Of a stretch of 64,000 nt of DNA, positions 24,300-35,193 are shown piece by piece. The stretch's first letter is position 1. Each line of letters starts with the position of its first letter. A program made the translations under genes and the position numbers. The stretch comes from Chamaecyparis obtusa. Lineage: Eukaryota; Streptophyta; Pinopsida; Cupressales; Cupressaceae. The notes under the pieces were generated by a model that searched no databases, had not been told where the DNA came from, and saw only the letters and a program-made list of their open reading frames with translations. The stretch is taken from the NCBI GenBank assembly GCA_027943335.1, contig BSBK01000765.1, positions 441,001 through 505,000 on the forward strand. The letters run 5' to 3'.

Positions 24300-24965
24300 A
24301 TGTTTGAACTCATATATTGTATATTTTTATGTATGTATGGTAGTTAATTAATTTTATGCTTTGATTAATTAGTTAGTTAATTAAATGTATGCTTTGATTA
24401 ATGCTTTTGGTAATTATGATTTAGTTAATTATGATAGTTACTTAAAATTAATTATATGCTTTCATGCATTACCTCCCCTTAAGACCTCCCCTTAAGACAT
24501 TAATTAGTTACTTACTTGATTATGTTAGTTACCTAATTATGTTAGTTAATTATGTTAGTTAGATTACTTAATTATGTTACTTAATTAATTAGATTACTTA
24601 ATTAATTGGTAATTGTTACTTAATTGTTAGTTAGATTACTTAATTATGTTAGTTACCTAATTATGTTAGTTAGATTACTTAATCATGTTAGTTAATTATG
24701 TTAGTTACCTACTTAATTAATTGGTAATTATTATTTAATTACTTAATTAATTGGTAATTATTAGTTAATTACTTAATTAATTGGTAATTGTTACTTGTAA
24801 GTTAGATTACTTAATTATGTTAGTTACCTAATTATGTTAGTTAGATTACTTAATCATGTTAGTTAATTATGTTAGTTACCTACTTAATTAATTGGTAATT
24901 GTTACTTAATTGTTAGTTAGATTACTTAATTATGTTAGTTAACTACTTAATTAATTGGCAATTGT
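24300..24965. repeat. AT-rich minisatellite (TTAGTTA/TTAATTA family)
   Basis: Irregular repeats of TTAATTATGTTAGTTACC, TAATTAATTGGTAATTGTTA and GTTAGTTAGATTACTTAA. It lies between the convergent transposase and accessory genes of element B, the position occupied in A by the 358-bp and 52-bp repeats. Confidence 0.85.
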
Positions 24966-25359
24966 TAGAAATATTTAAAATAACATTAGTACATGGTATA
25001 CCATAATGTATATACATAAAATGTATAAAAACAAGTCTAACATGTAACATGTAACATCTATAAAATAAGTCTAACATCTAACATCTAACATGTAACATAA
25101 GTCTAACATCTAACATGTAAAATACGTCTAACATCTAACATGTATAAAATATGTAACATGTAATGTCTTAAATATGTAATGTAATGTATAAAATATGAAA
25201 TAACACACAACCATATAACATGTACATATATGAAATGACTAAAATATATACATGTATATATGAAATGTCTAAAATGAAATATCTATGAAATATCTCAAAT
25301 GAAATATCTATGAAATGTTATAGCATGTATACATGAAATATCTAAAATAACATGGTCGC
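24966..25359. repeat. ACATGTA/TCTAACATG short repeat tract
   Basis: Degenerate repetition of TCTAACATGTAACAT and GAAATATCTATGAAATG motifs. Low complexity; no coding potential. Confidence 0.8.
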
Positions 25360-25639
25360 TCAACTAGGGCAACGTCTTGATCTATGACCTGATGTTGGTG
25401 CACCTCCTCCTAATGTCTATGTATAATAAACAAAACATGTCATGCATACATACACATGTATAATAAATTTTAAATACTTATAATCATAGAAAAATTAAAT
25501 TTTTGAACAAATATCTCAATGTACCTGTGTATTATTAGGCCAATTTTCTGTCATAGCAAAAATCTTGTGAAATTGGCTTGTTCCCTGTAGTGTTCTTATT
25601 AAATGTCCTACCCTGTGTGTTTCATGTGTCACCTTGCTT

Positions 25640-28600
25640 CTGCCCAAGCCGCGTCTCCTAATGTGCAAAACCTAGAAAGATTTTCAATCTCTAAGGTCCG
25701 CGGGAAGCAAACTTTAAAATTCTACCACAGTGTTGAAAACCCACAGTGTTTTCAAAAATCCATGTTGTTTTTGACCTTTCTGGCCTGCATAAAACCCTCG
25801 ATGTTTTTAGCTTCCTTGTTTTCCTTTGTGTCATGTTGAAAATTTTGTGTGTTTTCAATCTTTACCGAAAACCTTGTGTGTTTTCGACCTTGCCTTTCTT
25901 CTTTCCTGCCGGCACTTCTTGTTCATCAGTCTTAACTACGCAGGTGCAATGGATGGTGGGCCCCAGTCTTTATAAGGTTTGTTGTCACTGATTCTCTAGG
26001 TTTTCTAGCGGTTACATCTCCTATTCAGTGATCTGGCGACTACGTTGTCACGTGATCTTTTCATGCTTGGTGGTCAGTGCCTAACTTTCAGCGACTTGGC
26101 GGGTGGTTAGTCATGTGATCACGGAATGTATGGCGGTTTTCGTGTAGTCTCCTATTTCTAGCAGTTAGGTGCCTAAACCTCCAATGACCTGGCGACTGTG
26201 TTGTCGCGTTATCTTCGGATATATGGCAGTTAGTGGCTAGCATCCAGCGACTTGGCGGGTGGTTAGTCCCGTTGTCGTTGAATGCTTGGCTATTTACTTT
26301 GCTAAGTGTGCAAGTGTGATGTATGGTGGGACCTGGTTTCTGGATTGGGCAGAGGGTCTTGACATGTCAGAAGATCAATAGTTTTTGTTAAAGCACGAAG
26401 CATGTGTTAAGGCTATGCACTTTTGCGATAACCGTCCGATCCCCTAAAAGGTAAGGCTCATGTCCGATTGGTCCATGTGGTGGTGACTTGTCAACGGGGC
26501 CTAGTGTTAGAGATCGAAGATCAATGGTCAGTGTATGATTGCATGGAATATTCCTTACCCATGCGATCGTGCACCCACCATCCGATTTGGTGCTGATGGT
26601 TTGTTCACTTTGGGCTCGCTAGCAGATGTGGTGATGTGGCAGCCTTTGGTTGGCTATTGCATGATTGCATAGGCCATTCTTTGGCTATGCGATCATGCGA
26701 CCAGCTAACACATGTCCTTGTTCCCACTAGCAGAGGTGGTAGTGTGGCGTCTGCAGGGGTGACATGGCAGATCCTGTGGCTGGCGCATGATCTCATGGGA
26801 GGTTTGAAGCCCATGCGATCATGCACCCGCCGTTCATTTCTGGGCCTGTTTGCAGATTGGTCAATGGTCCCTGGGGCATCTTCCAGATGCGGTGGCAGTT
26901 ACGATCATGTGACAATGGTCTGGCATCGCAATTGCGGAGTTGTGCGCGACAAGGTAGAAGTTCATGGGCTGTCGCATGTTCGCATAGCCCATTTTCGGGC
27001 TATGTGATCATGCGACAGGGTGCCACGTGTCCTTGGGGCCCGTCTACAGCTATTTGGTGGGCTTCGTGCAGTGGTGTCATGGTGGTTTTCAGTTGGACTG
27101 TGCTGGCAGGAAGGTGGATTTAAACGCGGGCCCAGGTGGGATTTCTCAGTAGTGATTTGACTGCCGACAGGGTGCAAGGTAGCAGGTTGTCGCATGTTTG
27201 CGTGAGCCAATTTTTTGGCTTGCGATCATGCGACATGCCCTTTTGCGGTGGCGGTCTAGCATCGACAGTTAGTAGAAGGCATGTGGATAGTAGGTTGTCG
27301 CATGTTCACATAACCTATTTTTGGGTTATGTGATCATGTGACCAAGCATTAATTGAGCCCATTTCCTGTGGCAGTGAGTTGTGACTGCGCGGTTGCGCGA
27401 CTGGGGCAAATGGTTAAAAGGCATAAAATTGTGAAGTGTAAGGTGACCGTTGCATTTTGAGTTTGAATTTTTGAGAGATAGGGGGTACCATGTTTATGGA
27501 ATTGAATGCAGAAAAGACCATGTTTGGTGAGAAGTGATTGGTTTGCAGTGTGGTCCACGGTGCCATGAGTGTTTGCAGGGGTGTTTTGCCATGTGGTGAC
27601 TGGGCAGTTTTTGTGGCTTGAGGCTTGCTACAGGAGCTTTTGAATTTTGAATTTTTTGTTGTTGGTGTGGTGGTTGTAATCCTAACCCTAGTTACCCATA
27701 GCTTGTTGCATCCTACTGGTTTAGGATTTCAAGGTAACCAGTGGTATAAGTAGTGGAAATTTTGACTGTGTCTGGGTTCCATTTTTGTTTGGTTCTAGTG
27801 GGAGATAGAAGGCTCTGTCACATTGCATGTAAGCTGAATAGAATTCCTAGAAGTCTTTTGCAGGTTATTGAAGTGGTTTGATCTCTATCTCACTTTGATC
27901 ATGTACATGACTCATTATACTTAATGTAAATTTTTCATGCTTCCAAGTCTCTCCTTGGTGTCATTCCTATGAATCTTGGATTTTCTGATCCATTGCATAG
28001 TTTTCCCTTTACATATGTTCTTGTCTTTAGTTCTTGGTCTAGGATCAGGTGAAATATACTTTAGAGGGGACATAGATTTAGTCTTGGATGTCTATAGAAG
28101 GATCTTATAAGTAGTGGATGGGCTGTAATATTTATATTTATGGCTATGATTCTTTGACAACAGTTGGTTCATGTTCTCATTGTTTGTATGTGAGGTCTGC
28201 CCAATGGATAATGGCACTGATCAAGGGTTAGTATATGCAGTGGAGTCCAATGTTTGAGGGGTTTCTGGCTATTTCCTGCATCTCTATATATCAATACCAT
28301 CACCAGTGATACCTTTCACAAGACCATTTTGCCCTGCATAGTAAGTTGATTCAATGAATGCCTGGTTAGCATTTAGCAATCCTTTGCTATGATCTGATTT
28401 ATGAATCTAGAAGTATAGGGTGTGTAGTGAGTTTGAATTTTTTCTAGATTAGGTGTACCTACCTTGGTTTTGTAGAGCCAGAAGTAGAAGAGGGAAGTCT
28501 TGTCCCTAGAGTTGGTCCAATTACCCTAAGACCTCATAACAATTTTGGAGCTAACCATTCCTAAAATCCATCTGAGGGTATATTGGAAGCCTATTAGAGC

Positions 28601-28690
28601 ATAAGAGTTTTTGAACATCAACATGTATCATGATGGATAGGATTGTGTGAGTCTGTAAATCTCCATATGGTGCAGCATCCTTGTCGATAA
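25640..28690 (+). mobile_element. LTR-like insert within the accessory gene B intron
   Basis: A GC-richer block that contrasts with the AT-rich DNA on both sides. It has no coding potential but contains hairpin-forming repeats (26540-27345) and phrases also found in reverse complement in the 3' region of the gypsy element at 59.3-61.9 kb (TCGCATGTTCGCATAG; GATTGGTCCATGT). The most economical reading is a solo LTR, or long LTR-type fragment, of a related gypsy family inserted in B. Exact ends and a target duplication were not found. Confidence 0.4.
26540..27345. repeat. Array of six imperfect hairpins, GTCGCATG...CATGCGAC
   Basis: Inverted repeats at about 26540-26574, 26660-26702, 26780-26827, 26972-27016, 27188-27234 and 27296-27341. 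The consensus arm is GTCGCATGTTCGCATAGCC, facing GGCTATGCGATCATGCGAC across a short T-rich loop. Compensating differences occur in the arms (for example CATAACC facing GGTTATG in the last one). Confidence 0.75.
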
Positions 28691-28693
28691 CAT

Positions 28694-28726
28694 CCTGGAG
28701 TACACACACACACACACACACACATA
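28694..28726. repeat. AC microsatellite
   Basis: About 12 AC repeats next to the right edge of the LTR-like insert, in the accessory gene B intron. Confidence 0.85.
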
Positions 28727-30487
28727 TAGCATATATTAATCACACGTAAGTCTTTTAAATAAATAAAAATTATATATAATTATATATATCATAGAAGCCT
28801 CTAATGATCTCCCAAAAGTGCTTAGATCTAATGTATGTAATGACATCTGCTCAAGATGAATCTGGTCATCTGTAAGAAATGTAGTGAGCAGTCGATGACC
28901 TGGATGAGATGAAGTGGCCTACGTGGTCTAATGATGAGCTGTAGGTGGTGCAGTCTATAGAGGCACTATAGGTGGTGATGTAGTATGTTGAGGACCTATC
29001 GGTGGTGCAGTATGCTGAGGACCCATCGGTGGTGGTGTAGTCTACTAAGGACATGTCAGTGGTGCAGTCTGTTGAGAACTTGATCTAATAAGTATAGTAA
29101 GATGGCTCCTGACAAATAATGGAACCTCTGCAAGTGGAATCCCATCGAGTATTTGTATGGTCTGATATGCACAAAGTAGACCACTAGATAATAATGTGCT
29201 CATATGTCACAAATGGTCCATATCTGATATAGCTCCAACCTCCAAAGGAGATAGTATGTCTACTATAGCATATGGATCACCACTAGAGGATGTATCCTAA
29301 CCAAGTGGAGGAATGCTAGAATGAGAGTGTAACATGTATCTCCCCACATGATTAGTCAACATCTCCTGAACCTATGTGGTGATACTCGCTATACAAGAAT
29401 AAACCTCTATCCTCATCCTGTCATTTGGCACACTCGCTCCTGCAGCTACCATTTCCAAACCTTTTGGTATGATCAAAAGGTTTGGACCCACCCTTGCTCA
29501 CTTATTGGTGGGTACAGGGGCATTAGGCACTCTGAGCCTATCATTTAATCTCCCTTTCCCCTATTCAACATAAACATGATAATCTGAATAATCAACATCA
29601 AGATGCAAATGAAATTCTACAAATAATTGTTTGCAAAAATATAGTGGCAGCTCATCCTTCTAGGGCCACATATGATGAGTAGCCAACCATCGAGGATATA
29701 TAAATGGTCCCACAAGATCATCCTCACATCTCATGACCATGTACCCTCTCATCTTACTCATGTTTTGATAATGAGGAAACATGCTCTTCACCATAGGGGT
29801 GGAAACATCTGTATCAATCTCCTTGTGCTTCACAGTGCTAGTAACACTGCAAGATAAGGAAGTATAGAATCTATCAATGCTGATAGTATCATATGGGTTG
29901 GATGATTGAACTGTGTCAATCATACATTCTAGATCAGCTCTAATAATGTTCACCTTATTCCTATTGGGAATGGTGGTGGATGAAGCTAAGGTCTGATCCA
30001 AAACATCTATTTCTCATCTCAATCTCTCAAGAGTAGAAGAAAATAGCCTCTGTCTATCCTCTGCAGTATCATCTGATCTATGTGAGGAGCGACCACTAAT
30101 ACCACTACAACCCCCCTATACACTAGGCTCTCCAGAATCCACTGACCTTCTACCTGATGCCATGTAATAGATAAACAAGAATATATATCTAGATCTCTGC
30201 ACACGTACATTATAATCATCTAGTTTAAATGAAATATATATATACATGTACATACAAATTTAAGAAACATGCATGTTACAAATTTAAGATCATGTAGTTT
30301 AAAAATGAAATCTAAATATACATGTACATACAAATTTAATAAACATATTAATCCTATTAAGTCTTAAGGAGTCATATTAATCGTGTTACTTATCTTAATT
30401 GGTCATATTAGTCACATGTTAAGTCTTAATTAGTCTTAATTGGTCTATTAATAGGTATTAATTGGTAGGACTATTAGGTCTTAATAG

Positions 30488-30512
30488 TGTTAATAAATGT
30501 AGCTTCGATCAG

Positions 30513-30549
<37 letters not shown>

Positions 30550-31151
30550 GTTATGATCGAATGAATCAACTATGCACTATCGGGTGAGTATTATTATCGA
30601 ACATGGTTAATACCGATCACTTAAACATTGATTGAAGTCAACGGTAATGTAATACACATCTACAACATATTATTATCGGTGCCTTATGTTATATGGTCTC
30701 CATGCTACATCATATGGTATTGACTGCCATATATGATCCATGTAATTACCTTGCCATATGAGCATTAGTCAATTTGTTTCTATAACAAGAAGTTATATTA
30801 GTATCAGTTTAACTTAGCGCATGAGTATTGTGGAAGTATGTGTGACATGCACAGTGGCGGTCAATATCGGCAGTATTGTGACTGTTATGTATTAACAGTC
30901 ATGATACTATCGTGACTGTTAATACATAACAATCACAATAGTAACTATACATTAAAACAATTAATGCGATGTGTTCATACCGATAATTGTTATGAATAGT
31001 CATGTCATTTCATTATGAATTGTCACATCACTTCTTGCTAGGTTAATATATAGATATTCAAATATGTAGATTTAATCAATAACCAAGGCAATTGCAATCT
31101 ACTACATATATTCAGTTTATATCTTATCTTCTGATCTCATATTATTTAACA
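30488..31151 (+). repeat. 5' LTR of the gag-only copia element
   Basis: Begins TGTTAATAAATGTAGC, contains a TA microsatellite near 30518-30545 that is longer in the 3' copy, and ends ATTTAACA directly before the primer site. Confidence 0.9.
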
Positions 31152-31196
31152 TGGTATCAAAGCCAGGTTCCTTCATTGAAGTCTAACCACTTGAAG

Positions 31197-32065
31197 GAAG
31201 ATCCAAACAGATTAAAGGAAGATCAAGATCAGTTTTTTATTTTTAAAAATCTCAAAATGGAAAATGGAATGAGACTAGAAGACTGACTTGAAGGTGCCTC
31301 TGATTTTGAATCATGGAAACTTTGAATGATGTTAGTATTAAGGAAGAATGACTTGAATTCAATAATAGAGAAACCTCCTCAATCTAATGAAAATGATGAG
31401 AAAAATAATTGGGAAAAGGATAATATTAGAGCAATGGAATTATTAGTAGATGGATTGAAAAATCATTTACTGCTTGTCATCACAAAGTTGGACTCTACTT
31501 ATGACATGTTCAAAGCCCTAGAAAACATGTTTCAAATAAAAAACACCAGCAAAATTCTTACTCTTAAAAATCAACTCTCGAATATTAAAATGAGTAATGG
31601 AGAGACTATTACTTCATATTTTATGAGGATAACAAAATTAAGGAATCAAATCTCTTCTATTGGTCACATTTATGATAATAGGGATTTATTTATGATAACT
31701 CTAAATGGGCTCCCTATCTCATGGGAAAACTTTAGACAAGGAGTAAGTGCTCACACCAAACTCCCCAAATTTGATCGACTAAAAACCAACTAAATTCAAG
31801 AAGAGTACAACCTAAAATCCAAAGGAGTCTTGGAATCCACTAAAGAAGATGTTCAGGCTCTCATCACTGGTTCAAAAAGGAAAAAGGGCAAGAAGACATA
31901 TGGTCAACAACCATTCAAGAAACCAAGAGACTACTCTTCAATGCAATGTTTTAGATGTGACAAATATGGTCACAGCACAAGAAACTATCCTGATAGACTT
32001 AGAATGCAAGCTTCCCTTGCTGAAGTAAATAATTCAAATGTATGTTTAGAGAAATGCCTTCTCTA
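31197..32065 (+). pseudogene. gag: Copia-type gag of the TR-GAG element
   Basis: One frame with three in-frame stops (31284, 31323, 31791). It contains the copia gag core of the UBN2 type (MFKALENMFQIKN, LKNQLSNIKM, ITKLRNQISSIGH, LNGLPISWENF), a lysine-rich linker and a zinc knuckle CFRCDKYGHSTRNY in which the final Cys of CCHC is Tyr. The product would build the particle core that packages RNA. It is a pseudogene in this copy; the first Met is uncertain because the frame is open upstream. Confidence 0.8.
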
Positions 32066-32303
32066 AATGGAATTCAACATACCTTATGATTAAGAGGGAG
32101 TTCACTGATAAAGATACAAACACTTATAAGGTAAACTTGTAATGATTATTGATTATTATGTTAATATTATTTTATAATTATATGGGCCCTGTGTTAATCA
32201 TAAAGAAGTGATGACTTCCAAATGATTATCACTTGTATTTTTTAATGTTATTGGAAGGTGACGATCTTACAATAACTTTTCTTTTGTAATAGATATATCT
32301 TAC

Positions 32304-32660
32304 TTGTGGATAGAATCGCCAATAGAGGCAATCCACTCTAAAGCTCATGATTTTGTGGATAGAATTTTCGACGGAGGCAATCCACACAAGAGCTTGTGGA
32401 TAGAATCACCAATAGAGGCAATCCACTCTAAAGCTCATGAGTTTGTGGATAGAATCGCTGATAGAGGCAATCCACATAGGAGCTTGTGGATAGAATCACC
32501 GATAGAGGCAATCCACACCATAGCTCATGAGTTGTGGATAGAATCACCGATGGAGGCAATCCACATAGGAGCTTGTGGATCGAATCACCGATGGAGGCAA
32601 TCCACCTGGGAACTATGGATAGAATCGCCGATAGAGGCAATCCACCTAGGAACTAACCCT
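32304..32660. repeat. Hairpin-rich minisatellite inside the gag-only copia element
   Basis: About eight units of 36-48 bp built around GTGGATAGAATCGCCGATAG followed by AGGCAATCCAC. GTGGAT and ATCCAC at the ends of the core can pair, so each unit can form a small stem-loop. It stays open in one plus-strand frame by chance of composition. It sits between gag and the 3' LTR. Confidence 0.85.
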
Positions 32661-32715
32661 CACAATTTATGAACTTATTATGAGTTACATTTTATCTTCC
32701 CTAGCTAAGAGGGAG

Positions 32716-32757
32716 TGTTAATAAATGTAGCTTCGATCAGATAATAGAATTATTATG

Positions 32758-32803
<46 letters not shown>

Positions 32804-33368
32804 GTTATGATCAAATGAATCAACTATGCACTATCGGGTGAGTATTATTATCGAACATGGTTAATACCGATCACTTAAACATTGATTGAAGTCAACGGTA
32901 ATGTAATACACATCTACAACATATTATTATTGGTGCCTTATGTTATACGGTCTCCATGCTATGTGATATGGTATTGACTGCCATATACGATCCATGTAAT
33001 TACCTTGCCATATGAGCATTAGTCAATTTGTTTCTATAACAAGTTATATTAGTATCAGTTTAACTTAGCGCATGAGTATTGTGGAAGTATGTGTGACATG
33101 CATAGTGGTGGTCAATATCAGTAGTATTGTGACTGTTATGTATTAATAGTCATGATAGTACCCATACATTAAAACAATTAATGTGATGTGTTCATACCGA
33201 TAATTGCTATGAACAATCATGTCATTTCGTTATGAACTGTCACATCACTTCTTGCTAGGTTAATATATAGATAATCAAATATGTAGATTCAATCAATAAC
33301 CAAGGCAATTGCAATCTACTACATATATTCAATTTATATCTTATCTTCTAATCTCATATTATTTAACA
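32716..33368 (+). repeat. 3' LTR of the gag-only copia element
   Basis: Matches 30488-31151 with scattered substitutions, a longer TA tract (about 32759-32801) and a few small deletions (for example near 33150). Confidence 0.9.
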
Positions 33369-34260
33369 AATAGGTCGTATTGGACCTAATTGGTCAAGTA
33401 TAGGTCATATTAGTTCTTAAGGGTGGACTATTAGGTTTTATTAGTAGGTATTAGGTCTTATTAGGTCGTATTAATCAATTTAAGTGTTATTAGTCATAAA
33501 TTAGTGACATGTTAAAAGTCTTAATTGGTCAATTAATAGGTAGTAATTGGTCAAATATTAGTCACTTGTTAGGTCTTAATTGGTCATATTAGGTCTTAAG
33601 TGGTATTAGGTAAAGTATTAGGTCGTATTAATCCTATTAGGTCTTAAGTGGTATTAGGTCTTAAGGGGTCGTATTAATCATGTTACCTATCTTAATTGGT
33701 CATATTAGTCACATTTTAAGTCTTAATTAGTCTTAAATGGTCATATTAGTCACATGTTAAGTCTTAATTAGTCTTAATTGGTTAATTAATATGTCCTAAT
33801 TGGTCAAGTATTAGTCACATGTTAGGTCTTAATTGGTAGGAATATTAGGTTTTAATAGGTCATATTGGACCTAATTGGTCAAGTATAGGTCCTATTAGTT
33901 ATTAAGGGTGGACTATTCTAGGTCTTATTAGTAGGTATTAGGTCTTATTAATCAATTTAGGTGTTATTAGTCATATTAGTCACATGTTTAAAGTCTTAAT
34001 TGCCCAATTAATAGGTCCTAATTGGTCAAATATTATTCACTTGTTAGGTCTTAATTGGTTAGGTATTAGGTCTTAATAGGTTTCTAGAATTTTTGTTTAT
34101 ATTAGTTTCTAGTGTTAGAGTTTAATAAGGAAATATTAATCATGTTAAGAGTCCTATTAGATTTTAAGGGTCTTATTAGGTTTTATTAGATCTTAAAAGG
34201 TCCTATTGCGTCTTCTTAATTTCATGTTAGGTCTTAATTGGTCAGAGAGAGAAACTTTAT

Positions 34261-34880
34261 GTTAGTTTCTACTGTTAGAGTTTATGTTGCTTCATCTTCT
34301 AGTTTCATGTTGGTTTAATGTTAAGGTTCATGTACGTTTCATATTAAAGGTTATTTTTAAATTATGTTAAGCGGTCTTTTTTTAAATTAGGTTTCTAGTT
34401 AGGGTTCATGTTTATTTAATGTTAAGGTTTATGTTGCTTTGAATGTTTTAATATCATGTTTCTAATAATTTATATACGTTTTCCTAATGTTTTGTAATAT
34501 TTTTGTAATATTTTAAAACATATCTAATAAAAATAAATTAATTAAATAACTAATACATTTTATTAACTGAAAAAATATTATATTAATTAAATAACTAAAT
34601 CTACATAAAATCATATTATTTAATTTCTACAATTAAAAATAATAAAACTACATAAACAAAAATAACTATTGAATTAACATTTTTATTTAAATTACATTTA
34701 TTTAATATTAAATAAATACAAACAACTATTAAATTAAAACATTTTTATTTAAATTACAATTATCTAATATTAAATAAATTAAAAAACTATTAAATAAACA
34801 TTTTTATTTAAATTGCAATTATTTAATATTAAATAAAAAAATAACTTAAAAAACTTTAAAAAAACATTACAATTAAAAAA
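34261..34880. other. AT-rich region upstream of accessory gene B, no gene seen
   Basis: Highly AT-rich, with repeated TTTTTATTTAAATTACA and TTAATATTAAATAAA units from 34680 to 34850. By position it is the long leader intron of accessory gene B. Confidence 0.4.
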
Positions 34881-34890
34881 TTAAAAAATG

Positions 34891-34990
34891 GCCTACCTCT
34901 TTCGATTGAAATACCCGTTGAGCTCTCCACAAAATCTGAAAGCCACTCAAACCAAATGAACTGCGCATTGGGATTTTTTTGTTTATATAG
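34891..34990 (-). promoter_or_regulatory. Putative TATA box and 5' exon of accessory gene B
   Basis: On the minus strand CTATATAAAC (34981-34990) is followed by a leader ending in a donor AGAG|GTAGGC (34897/34896) and an AT-rich intron. The organisation parallels the upstream region of accessory gene A (2508-2626). Confidence 0.4.
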
Positions 34991-35166
34991 ATTTTTAGGG
35001 GTCTGGTTGGACCCCTTTCGGTCGAAACCATTTCGGCTGAAAGGGTTTCGGCCAAAATCCTCGTGCCACATAGATGCCACATGGTGCCTAGTGGGTGCCA
35101 CATAGTTCCGGCTAAACCCGGTCCGGCCGAACCCCTTCCAGCCAGAACCCCTAAGTTTGTCCTCTA
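34991..35166 (-). repeat. Element B right subterminal block
   Basis: GC-rich palindromic motifs including GGGGTCTGGTTGGACCCC, TTTCGGTCGAAACC and GGTCCGGCCGAACCCC. It is an inverted counterpart of the block at 1402-1620 and lies directly upstream of the accessory gene B promoter. Confidence 0.55.
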
Positions 35167-35193
35167 GTGCGACAAAGTTTTGTACTTTTACCC
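35167..35193 (-). repeat. Element B right terminal inverted repeat
   Basis: Reverse complement begins GGGTAAAAGTACAAAAC and pairs with 803-829. Confidence 0.6.

Larger units (their letters stand above)
25360..30163 (-). pseudogene. Accessory gene B of element B (unknown function, interrupted)
   Basis: Starts at the ATG at 30163 (MASGRRSVDSGEP). A first exon of about 1.37 kb runs in one frame to about 28790 with several in-frame stops. It contains IDRFYTSLSC, a Trp/Tyr region (LPLYFCKQLFVEFHLHLDVDY) similar to accessory gene A, a proline-rich repeat (TAPPIGPQHT) and TDDQIHLEQMSLHTLDLSTF, which aligns with TEDEMAQVEGSM of gene A. Two later exons are recognisable at about 25612-25525 (FHKIFAMTENWP, matching FVSLMTQPT of A) and 25416-25360 (LGGGAPTSGHRSRR then stop, matching IGGTIP...AHRRR). 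The intron between 28.8 and 25.6 kb holds a large LTR-like insert, and exons equivalent to A's third and fourth were not found. No known domain recognised. Confidence 0.6.
30488..33368 (+). mobile_element. Non-autonomous gag-only Ty1/copia element (TR-GAG type), full length
   Basis: Two LTRs (30488-31151 and 32716-33368) starting TGTTAATAAATG and ending ATTTAACA flank a 1.56-kb interior. The primer site TGGTATCAAAGC is at 31152 and a purine tract AAGAGGGAG at 32707-32715. A perfect 5-bp direct repeat AATAG is present at 30483-30487 and 33369-33373. The interior codes only for a gag protein, with no protease, integrase or reverse transcriptase. That is the structure known for plant TR-GAG elements, which need another copia element for mobilisation. 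Confidence 0.9.
30350..34260. repeat. TTAGGTCTTAATTGGTCATA minisatellite, split by a copia insertion
   Basis: Irregular repeats of TTAGGTCTTAATTGGTC and TATTAGTCACATGTTAAGTC occupy 30350-30487 and 33374-34260. The gag-only copia element lies between the two parts and duplicated AATAG from the repeat on insertion. The tract lies in the presumed 5' intron/leader of accessory gene B. Confidence 0.85.
803..35193. mobile_element. Element B: outer two-gene DNA transposon, interrupted by nested insertions
   Basis: The outer ends are inverted repeats starting GGGTAAAAGTA (803-829 and 35167-35193, 23 of 27 bases matching). Just inside both ends lie matching GC-rich subterminal blocks. Between them are a transposase pseudogene (ATG at 2282, remainder 21176-24222, plus strand) and an accessory pseudogene (30163 to 25360, minus strand), which converge. 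The span also contains element A (18,872 bp), a gag-only copia element (2,881 bp) and an LTR-like insert of about 3 kb, so the original B was roughly 9-10 kb. The flanking trinucleotides (ATT and TGT) do not match, so no target duplication is visible for B. Confidence 0.6.

Noticed and set aside
25603..25991. Plus-strand open frames of about 80 codons
   Set aside because: Low-complexity variations on TTTTCAA/CCTTGTGTG in the LTR-like insert; the real coding signal here is a minus-strand accessory gene exon.
26636..27333. Several overlapping frames on both strands in GC-richer DNA
   Set aside because: They cross the hairpin array and read as translations of inverted repeats; no domain.
32304..32672. 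Protein with WIESPIEAIH repeats
   Set aside because: It is the translation of a hairpin minisatellite inside a gag-only retroelement, with no start context or known domain.
803..35193. CACTA or PIF/Harbinger assignment for elements A and B from the 3-bp duplication
   Set aside because: Termini begin GGGT rather than CACTA, and the transposase does not show the motifs of either superfamily; left unassigned.
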